From the NCBI GenBank assembly GCA_963848115.1, contig CAWKCP010000041.1, positions 124,001 to 188,000 on the forward strand: a stretch of 64,000 nt of DNA. The letters run 5' to 3'. A program made the translations under genes and the position numbers. The DNA is from JAWKOK01 sp963848115. Its GTDB lineage: Bacteria; Chloroflexota; Anaerolineae; Caldilineales; Caldilineaceae. Each line of letters begins with the position of its first letter. Within the stretch, counting starts at the first letter, position 1. Of the stretch, positions 56,037 through 64,000 are shown one piece after another. Under the pieces are notes generated by a model, which searched no databases, was not told where the DNA came from, and worked only from the letters and a program-made list of their open reading frames with translations.

Positions 56037-56800
56037 TGAAACAGACCGGATTCATCGGTTTCCCCGACACAAAGATGCAACCGATTGTGTTGCCCGATCT
56101 CTTCTTCACGGATCTGCTGCCGCAGATCGACGATCTGGCTGAACTCAAGCTGACGCTTCATTGCTTCTGGCTACTGAACGGGCAAGAAGGCGATCTGCGC
56201 TATGTGAATGGGGCCGATTTGCGGGCGGATACGACACTTTTGGATGGCCTAAACCTGGACAGCGATCTGCGAACGCCGGTTGCCTCTCTTGAAGATGCAT
56301 TGGAACGCGCTGTGGCGCGGAATACACTGCTGCGCTTGGAGATCGAGACTGAACTCGTGACTGAGATCAACGACGGTGAACAGGTCGATCTTGTTGTCGA
56401 AGACTGGTATTTCATGAATACCGTTAAGGGTCGCCAGACCATCGCCATGATTCGACAGGGAAGACTGAGTGAGTTGGAGGCGGCCATTCCCAGTGAAGCG
56501 CGTCTGCGTGTGGATCGGCCAAATATCTTCGTCATGTATGAGCAAAATATCGGCATGATGACGCCGATGATTGCCGAACAGCTGCGCGATATGGAAAAAT
56601 CCTATCCACCGGACTGGGCTGAAGAAGCGTTCGAGATTGCGGTTAGTCGTAACAAGCGTGCGCTGCGCTATATTCAGGCCATTTTGAAACGATGGGAGAC
56701 GGAAGGCAAGGACGAGGTGTCCCATGAAGAGACTGGACGGTCTGCTCAAGAACGGCGAAGACGCGCCTATCGACCGGACGACTATTCCGGTACCAACTAA
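56036..56800 (+). CDS. DnaD-like primosomal protein
   Basis: 254 residues. The C-terminal part ends 'EAFEIAVSRNKRALRYIQAILKRWETEG', which matches the DnaD/DnaB-type C-terminal domain (YIxxIL...W motif) that binds ssDNA and partners in Gram-positive primosomes. The N-terminal half ('FFTDLLPQIDDLAELKLTLHCFWLL') looks like a winged-helix-type domain. Its position between dnaB helicase and a DnaC/DnaI-like loader supports a role in loading DnaB. Confidence 0.75.
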   Translation: MKQTGFIGFPDTKMQPIVLPDLFFTDLLPQIDDLAELKLTLHCFWLLNGQEGDLRYVNGADLRADTTLLDGLNLDSDLRTPVASLEDALERAVARNTLLRLEIETELVTEINDGEQVDLVVEDWYFMNTVKGRQTIAMIRQGRLSELEAAIPSEARLRVDRPNIFVMYEQNIGMMTPMIAEQLRDMEKSYPPDWAEEAFEIAVSRNKRALRYIQAILKRWETEGKDEVSHEETGRSAQERRRRAYRPDDYSGTN

Positions 56801-58193
56801 GGGTAGCAAGCGCACCATGTCCGCGAGCCGGCGGAACTCGAACCCACGCGGCCCCGACGGACCGGCCGGGACAGGTTGGACGGACGGCAGCGTCTGCCCC
56901 ATCTGTGGAGGCGTCGGCTATGTCGTCAAGGATGTACCGGTTGGACATCCCGAGTTTGGCAAGGCCATCCCCTGTCAATGCCGTGAACGGGAGCGGCAGG
57001 AACGGCGTATGCTGCGTATGCAGCGGTTTGGCACCCTGGACACGCTGGAGCGCATGACCTTTGACAACTTCAGCGCCGATCTGACCCATCTCTCGCCGGA
57101 AAAACAACACAACCTTCGACGGGCGAGCGAAATTGCTGTCGACTACGCGCGTGAGCCCGAGGGGTGGCTTCTGTTTACTGGTACCTATGGCTGTGGCAAG
57201 ACCCATTTGGCTGCAGCCATCGCCAATGCCCGCCTGCAAGCAGGAGGATCGGTGCTCTTCATGGTCGTGCCCGATCTGCTCGACTATCTTCGCACAACTT
57301 ACAGCCCCAATAGCGATATCAGCTTCGATAACCTGTTTGACCAGGTGCGCACGACACCGTTGTTAATTCTGGATGATCTGGGGACCCAGAGTAGCACGGC
57401 ATGGGCGCAGGAGAAGCTCTTCCAACTGCTCAATCACCGCCATAACGCCCAACTGCCCACGGTGATTACATCAAACCAGCGCATGGAGGATCTGGATCCA
57501 CGTCTGCGTAGTCGTTTGCTCGATATCAATTTTGTGATGCACTGGCCTATCTATGCGCCCGATTTTCGTGCCGGTCGGAATCCAGCCCAGAGCGAGCTGA
57601 GTACACTGCACCTGCATGGCGACCAGCGTTTTGAAACGTTTAACGTGCGCCGATCGGATCTGGATGCCGAAGAACGGAGTAATCTGCAGGAAGTCGTGCA
57701 GGTCTGTCGTGACTTCGCGAAGATGCCGCGTGGATGGCTGATACTGGCAGGCACCTTCGGTTGTGGCAAGACTCATTTGGCCGCAGCCATTGCCAACTAT
57801 CAGCTGGAAAACGCAGGCTATGATGTCATGCTGATCGTTACGCCCGATCTGTTGGACCATCTGCGCGCCACCTATAGTCCGCAGTCGACCGTTTCCTTTG
57901 ACCGCCGATTCGAAGACATCAAGACTGTACCCATGTTGATTCTGGATGATCTGGGAACCGAGAGTGCCTCACCTTGGGCCAGAGAGAAGCTGTTCCAGTT
58001 GCTTAACTATCGTTATCAGGCCCGGCTGCCCACGGTCATTACCACAACGACGATGCCTGACCAGATAGATCCATGGCTTGCCACAAGGATGTTTGATCGG
58101 GAGCGCTGTCAATTTGAAGGTCTGATTGTGCCTGGCTACCGGGGCAGCGGGAGCCAGCAGAAGGCGACCCGCCAAAGCCGAACACGCCGTTAG
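56724..58193 (+). CDS. DnaC/DnaI-like helicase loader with two tandem ATPase domains
   Basis: 489 residues from ATG 56724, which overlaps the DnaD-like gene by 77 bases; ATG 56817 is the alternative. A zinc-ribbon-like module (Cys 58, 61, 84, 86) is followed by two AAA+ domains that are internal duplicates. Domain 1 has Walker A GTYGCGKTH (153-161), Walker B LLILDDLG (213-220), sensor-1 'TVITSN' and an arginine-finger candidate near 'RLRSRL' (260-265). Domain 2 has Walker A GTFGCGKTH (343-351) and Walker B MLILDDLG (404-411), but its sensor-1 region reads 'TVITTTT', without the Asn. Typical DnaC/DnaI loaders have one ATPase domain in about 250-310 residues. The operon context points to loading DnaB. 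Confidence 0.85.
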   Translation: MKRLDGLLKNGEDAPIDRTTIPVPTKGSKRTMSASRRNSNPRGPDGPAGTGWTDGSVCPICGGVGYVVKDVPVGHPEFGKAIPCQCRERERQERRMLRMQRFGTLDTLERMTFDNFSADLTHLSPEKQHNLRRASEIAVDYAREPEGWLLFTGTYGCGKTHLAAAIANARLQAGGSVLFMVVPDLLDYLRTTYSPNSDISFDNLFDQVRTTPLLILDDLGTQSSTAWAQEKLFQLLNHRHNAQLPTVITSNQRMEDLDPRLRSRLLDINFVMHWPIYAPDFRAGRNPAQSELSTLHLHGDQRFETFNVRRSDLDAEERSNLQEVVQVCRDFAKMPRGWLILAGTFGCGKTHLAAAIANYQLENAGYDVMLIVTPDLLDHLRATYSPQSTVSFDRRFEDIKTVPMLILDDLGTESASPWAREKLFQLLNYRYQARLPTVITTTTMPDQIDPWLATRMFDRERCQFEGLIVPGYRGSGSQQKATRQSRTRR

Positions 58194-58233
58194 GCGGCGC
58201 TGTTGACGGTTCATAGGGAACTTGGTGACAGTT

Positions 58234-58263
58234 TTGGGCGTCCTATTTTTGGTATGCTATACT
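58234..58263 (+). promoter_or_regulatory. Weak candidate promoter for the SH3b lipoprotein gene
   Basis: TTGGGC (58234-58239), 18 bases, TATACT (58258-58263), about 40 bases upstream of the start. Confidence 0.35.
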
Positions 58264-58300
58264 CGAAACGAATGAATATTAACCATGAGGTAGAACGTTG

Positions 58301-59371
58301 ATGCAACTAGTGAACAGAAACGCAGCGCAGATACTTGTACTGCCTGCGGTTATTTTGGCGGCGATTCTGATTCTGGCCGCGTGTGGCCCGGAAGCGCTGC
58401 CGCCTGAACCGACCCGCACAACTCAGCCTACCTTTACGCCGGCCGTGGAAGAGAACGCAGTGCCCGTTGATCCCGCGACTGTAGCCACAGCTCAGGCCGT
58501 CCCCATTGTCGTAGAGGCCCCAGTTCAGGATCCTGCGGCGTCGGAAGGGGAGGCAGTGGCCGGCGATGAGGCGTCGCAGCCTGTGCCGGTGGATGAGTCG
58601 GCCGGCGAGGAAGTGGTCGAGGTAGTTGTTGTCGAAGAACCTCCCGCAGCACCCGCTGAAGCGCTGATCAACAGCGCCATGAATGTGCGTGGCGGCCCGG
58701 GCACCAACTATAACATCGTTGGCGGCGCCAACCAGGGCGAACGGTATACTGTGACCGGCAAGAGCAACGATGGAACCTGGTGGCAAATTGATTATAATAG
58801 TCAGGCGGGTTGGGTCTTTGGCGACCTTGTTGCGACAACCGGCGTTGAGTCCGTTCAGGTCGCTCAGAACATCCCGGCCCCGCCGCCGACCGCCGTGCCT
58901 GCACCTGCGCCTCCTCCGACACCTGTGCCTGCGCCGCCGCCGGAGCCTGCAGAGCCCGCCCCTGCGCCTGAGCCGGTCGACAATTTCCCGTTCCTGCTTG
59001 TCGATGACTTTGTGAAATGTGATCCCAATGCAGGCAATACCTACTTCAAGGGATATGTGCGCAATCGCGACAATTCACCCAAGAACGCGGTCTGTGTTCA
59101 TATCGGTTTCTATGGCCCGCGCAACACCAAGTGTTCGGGATGTGACGGCGTCGGCGACGGCAACTGGGGTTTCTCACCCTTTGGCGGACCCGCGCCTCCG
59201 GGAACACCGGTTGAGATCTTTGTGGTGGGATGCCCGCCGAGCGGCGTTATGCCCAAGGGTGGTGAAACCGAACAGAGCGGGTTCAGCGACTTGACGCCTC
59301 AATCACGAAAGTGGACGCGCACGATCGGCGAGAGTGAGCAGTGTGCCGAGATCACATTCGTCCAGAGATAG
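58301..59371 (+). CDS. Lipoprotein with SH3b domain and Pro-rich linker
   Basis: About 356 residues. The signal peptide ends in lipobox 'LILAAC' (Cys at about 28). It is followed by an acidic Ala/Val/Glu linker, an SH3b domain at about 120-180 ('SAMNVRGGPGTNYNIVGGANQGERYTVTG', 'WWQIDYNSQAGWVFGDLVA'), a Pro/Ala repeat linker ('PAPAPPPTPVPAPPPEPAEP'), and a C-terminal domain with four Cys ('KNAVCVHIGF', 'CSGCDGVGDG', 'VGCPPSG'). SH3b domains commonly bind peptidoglycan peptides, so it may tether to or sense the wall. The C-terminal domain is not recognised. Confidence 0.75.
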   Translation: MQLVNRNAAQILVLPAVILAAILILAACGPEALPPEPTRTTQPTFTPAVEENAVPVDPATVATAQAVPIVVEAPVQDPAASEGEAVAGDEASQPVPVDESAGEEVVEVVVVEEPPAAPAEALINSAMNVRGGPGTNYNIVGGANQGERYTVTGKSNDGTWWQIDYNSQAGWVFGDLVATTGVESVQVAQNIPAPPPTAVPAPAPPPTPVPAPPPEPAEPAPAPEPVDNFPFLLVDDFVKCDPNAGNTYFKGYVRNRDNSPKNAVCVHIGFYGPRNTKCSGCDGVGDGNWGFSPFGGPAPPGTPVEIFVVGCPPSGVMPKGGETEQSGFSDLTPQSRKWTRTIGESEQCAEITFVQR

Positions 59372-59410
59372 CGCCCAGCAACAGCGTCCCGAAACGGCTT
59401 CAATACGCCC

Positions 59411-60763
59411 ATGGCACGAGCCATGAATCAAAAACAGACTCTAGCACAAGCAATTCGTGAGACAATCGTACTTTGGGTCAGCCTACTCCTGTTGGGTGGG
59501 CTGACTTTTTTTGTACTGCAAACATCCCCGGCGCGAACATGGATGTGGTCGCTGACCGGCGAGGAGGCGTTTGGCGGCCAGGTCAAAGGCTTGACCGATC
59601 TGGCCTCGGATCTGCTTCGACCGCGTCTGAAATTGGCTGCGGACGTGTCTGTAGAGTACGGCAACGGCCATGAAACCGACCTGAGCCCGTTCGGTGTCAA
59701 TGTCTTCCTTGAGCAGGAAGCCGATCCGGCCAAGCGTGAGCTTGCTGTGGCCATGGCCGCCGATGCGGGCTACCGATGGCTTCGCCAGGAATTTCCGTGG
59801 GAGGACATCGAGATCCACGGCAAAGGCGACTTCGAAGATCGCCGCCACGAGCCCTATCGTTCCGCCTGGGAGAAGTATGACCATATTGTTGACCTGGCTG
59901 ACCAGTATGGTCTGGATCTGATCGTTCGTATCAGCAATCCGCCCTCCTGGACGCGTGTCGGCGGCGATGAGGTCGGCACGTATGCACCGCCGGACGACTT
60001 TCAGGATTACGCCGACTTCGTCGATGCGGTCGTCAGCCGTTATCGTGGTCGAGTGCGCTACTATCAGCTCTGGAACGAGCCCAATATCTATCCGGAATGG
60101 GGCAACCGTACAATCGATCCCGAAGCCTACGTCGAGCTGCTCAAAGCCGGTGCTAACGCTGCACGTGCCGCCGATCCGGACGCAATCATCATTGCCGGTG
60201 CGCTGGCCTCCACCATAGACCTCGACGGCACGCTCAATGCTGGACGCAATTTCAATGATCTGCACTTTCTGCAACGTATGTATGACGCGGGTGCTGCTCC
60301 CTACTTTGATATCATGGCCATGCAGGGCTATGGGCTCTGGTCCGGACCGACCGATCATCGCATGCACCCACGCGTGATGAATTTCGGACGCCCCCAGTTT
60401 GTGCGTGATGTGATGGTGCGCAACGGCGACGCCGACAAACCAATCTGGATCAGCGAGATGAACTGGAACGCGGTCCCCGGCGATAACCCGGACAAGCGCT
60501 TCGGGCAGGTATCGCTGGAACAGCAGGCGCGCTATCTCCCCCTGGCCTACGCGCGTGTGAGCGAGGAGTGGCCATGGGCCGGCGTCGCCAACACTTGGTA
60601 CTTGAAGCGAGCAACGGATGCATGGGAGCAGAATCAGCAGCCCGAAGCCTACTTCCGTCTGTTGGCGCCCGACTTCACGCCCCAGCCGGTATACGAATCG
60701 ATGAAGCGCTTCACGTCAGAGTTAAGCGACTCGGCTGGGACTGGTGATCGAACAATTCCGTGA
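59411..60763 (+). CDS. Membrane-anchored glycoside hydrolase-like protein (clan A, GH39/GH5-like)
   Basis: 450 residues. An N-terminal hydrophobic segment ('TIVLWVSLLLLGGLTFFVL', about residues 19-37) anchors it facing outward. The catalytic barrel shows 'SPFGVNVFLEQEADPAKRELAVAMAADAGYRWLRQEFPW', the acid/base motif in 'YYQLWNEPNIYPEWG' and a nucleophile candidate in 'KPIWISEMNWNAVPG', the two-Glu pattern of clan GH-A. The GH family cannot be fixed by eye. It lies between an SH3b lipoprotein and a GT-C-like transferase on the same strand, suggesting a surface-glycan job. Confidence 0.75.
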   Translation: MARAMNQKQTLAQAIRETIVLWVSLLLLGGLTFFVLQTSPARTWMWSLTGEEAFGGQVKGLTDLASDLLRPRLKLAADVSVEYGNGHETDLSPFGVNVFLEQEADPAKRELAVAMAADAGYRWLRQEFPWEDIEIHGKGDFEDRRHEPYRSAWEKYDHIVDLADQYGLDLIVRISNPPSWTRVGGDEVGTYAPPDDFQDYADFVDAVVSRYRGRVRYYQLWNEPNIYPEWGNRTIDPEAYVELLKAGANAARAADPDAIIIAGALASTIDLDGTLNAGRNFNDLHFLQRMYDAGAAPYFDIMAMQGYGLWSGPTDHRMHPRVMNFGRPQFVRDVMVRNGDADKPIWISEMNWNAVPGDNPDKRFGQVSLEQQARYLPLAYARVSEEWPWAGVANTWYLKRATDAWEQNQQPEAYFRLLAPDFTPQPVYESMKRFTSELSDSAGTGDRTIP

Positions 60764-60860
60764 TTTGCCCGCAGCCCATCGTTTATTTAGTTCGCACGAA
60801 ACATCGAAATCCGTGAGTGAATTGTGGTCAATCCTTGACTCAGACTGATCGACGGACTCC

Positions 60861-63209
<2,349 letters not shown>

Positions 63210-63231
63210 AAATCAGGCATTTTCGACGTTC

Positions 63232-63267
63232 TTGACAGGGCACTACGTTTGATATAGCATTACGTAG
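63232..63267 (+). promoter_or_regulatory. Promoter with overlapping inverted repeat upstream of the HxlR gene
   Basis: A perfect TTGACA (63232-63237) is followed 17 bases later by TAGCAT (63255-63260). The inverted repeat CTACGT (63243-63248) with ACGTAG (63262-63267) covers the spacer and the -10, a natural autoregulatory operator site. Confidence 0.5.
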
Positions 63268-63295
63268 CGCTCAAATCGATTTCACGAGGTAAGGA

Positions 63296-63691
63296 ATGCT
63301 GGATTCAGAGATAGCTGCCATCAAGGAACAGTGCCCTGTCGAACTGGCGGCGCGTATCATTGGCCAGAAGTGGACGCTACAGATCGTCAACAATTTGATG
63401 CAGGGTGGCACCATGCGTTTCTGCGAACTGCAGGAAGCCTTGGGCGGCGTCAATCCCAGCACATTGAGCAGCAGGCTCAAGATGCTGGAAGAAGAGGGGC
63501 TTGTAGTGCGTATCCAACGCAGTACCGTTCCGCCTCATGTTGAATACAGCCTCACCGCAAAGGGCGATTCCCTTGGACCGATCATTGCAGCCATCAAAGC
63601 GTGGAGCTATCGATGGCTCTGCGGCATCGACGATCAGGTCGATAGGCAGACCCGTGAGCCCGTCGTAAGACTCATGCGCGAACCGGCTTAG
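63296..63691 (+). CDS. HxlR-family winged-helix regulator
   Basis: 131 residues. The family core is clear: 'CPVELAARIIGQKWTLQIVNNLMQGGTMRFCELQEALGGVNPSTLSSRLKMLEEEGLV', followed by 'VEYSLTAKGDSLGPIIAAIKAWSYRW'. The single N-terminal Cys ('EQCPVEL') is the usual sensing residue in thiol-responsive members such as HypR and QorR. AGGTAAGGA lies just upstream of ATG 63296. It may control itself and the hydrolase gene that follows. Confidence 0.9.
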   Translation: MLDSEIAAIKEQCPVELAARIIGQKWTLQIVNNLMQGGTMRFCELQEALGGVNPSTLSSRLKMLEEEGLVVRIQRSTVPPHVEYSLTAKGDSLGPIIAAIKAWSYRWLCGIDDQVDRQTREPVVRLMREPA

Positions 63692-63716
63692 GATCGCTCA
63701 CAAGGAATCGTTTAAT

Positions 63717-64000
63717 ATGTCAGCGAATCCCCAATCAGGAATCGTCCTCAAAGGAATTACTGTCGGCCTGTTGCAGGAAAATTGCTATGTTTTTGGGTGT
63801 GCCGAAACAGGTGCCGGCGTTGTGATTGACCCCGGCGACAACGCCGGGGCCATTTTGCGTCTGGTCGATCAGGCCGGCCTGGCCATCGATAAGATCCTGA
63901 ATACCCACGCACATCTCGATCACGTGATGGCCGTCAATGATGTCAAGTTGGCTACAGGTGCGCACTTCTATTTGCACGAGGCCGACCTTCAGACCTTACA
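63717..64000 (+). CDS. Metallo-beta-lactamase-fold hydrolase (3' partial)
   Basis: About 94 residues before the window edge. 'LQENCYVFGCAETGAGVVIDPGD' and the metal motif 'THAHLDHVMAVND' match the glyoxalase II-like MBL-fold family. 'QENCYV' near the N-terminus is typical of this subgroup. The substrate cannot be told from the fragment. Confidence 0.88.
   Translation, partial: MSANPQSGIVLKGITVGLLQENCYVFGCAETGAGVVIDPGDNAGAILRLVDQAGLAIDKILNTHAHLDHVMAVNDVKLATGAHFYLHEADLQTL

Overview
The window looks like bacterial chromosome from an uncultured Chloroflexota-like organism (Anaerolineae or Caldilineae type). I infer this from several things together: an intact dcw division/cell-wall cluster with mraZ, ftsA and ftsZ; an adenosylcobalamin-dependent ribonucleotide reductase next to nrdR; an F420-type luciferase-like oxidoreductase; long RpoB and RpoC with lineage-type insertions; and a tandem-ATPase DnaC-like protein. 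No marker in the window fixes the taxonomy. There are no rRNA genes, CRISPR arrays, phage genes or recognisable transposases.

Layout. 1-2.6 kb: the end of a PhoU-like/phosphate transporter gene, purD, and a convergent DinB-family gene. 2.6-11.3 kb: rpoB-rpoC on the minus strand with a strong promoter, a leader of about 300 nt and a clear terminator. 11.3-12.0 kb: a divergent control region between rpoB and the dcw cluster, holding two dcw promoters and a candidate MraZ operator. 12.0-31.5 kb: mraZ-rsmH-ftsL-ftsI-murF-mraY-murD-ftsW-murG-[two CvpA-like membrane genes]-murC-murB-ddl-ftsQ-ftsA-ftsZ, all on the plus strand. Together these make the peptidoglycan precursor from UDP-MurNAc to lipid II and the FtsQAZ/FtsW/FtsI divisome. 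31.6-34.8 kb: nrdR and nrdJ. 34.8-42.2 kb: a minus-strand carbohydrate operon of ROK regulator, lipoprotein binding protein, two ABC permeases, Gfo/Idh dehydrogenase and PHP-domain protein. 42.4-46.5 kb: an F420-type oxidoreductase, an amylosucrase and a methyltransferase. 46.5-47.3 kb: a gene-free stretch with inverted repeats. 47.3-53.5 kb: greA, lysS and two large multi-pass glycosyltransferase-like membrane proteins. 53.6 kb: tRNA-Pro(CGG). 54-58.2 kb: a bifunctional nuclease, then a replication operon of dnaB, a DnaD-like gene and a double-ATPase dnaC-like gene. 58.3-63.2 kb: an SH3b lipoprotein, a membrane-anchored glycoside hydrolase-like protein and a third glycosyltransferase-like membrane protein. 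The window ends with an HxlR regulator and the start of a metallo-beta-lactamase-fold hydrolase.

Two things stand out. First, five genes (rpoB, rpoC, murD twice, murC and the PHP gene) carry reading-frame breaks. All six breaks are single extra bases and five lie in short homopolymers, so they look like insertion-type sequence errors rather than real lesions. They are annotated here as single genes. Second, there are several real-looking structural novelties: an ftsW/murG overlap of about 245 nt in which a FtsW basic tail is read out of frame through a MurG insertion, a duplicated helicase-loader ATPase, large insertions in RpoB and RpoC, and candidate operators for MraZ and for the ROK regulator.
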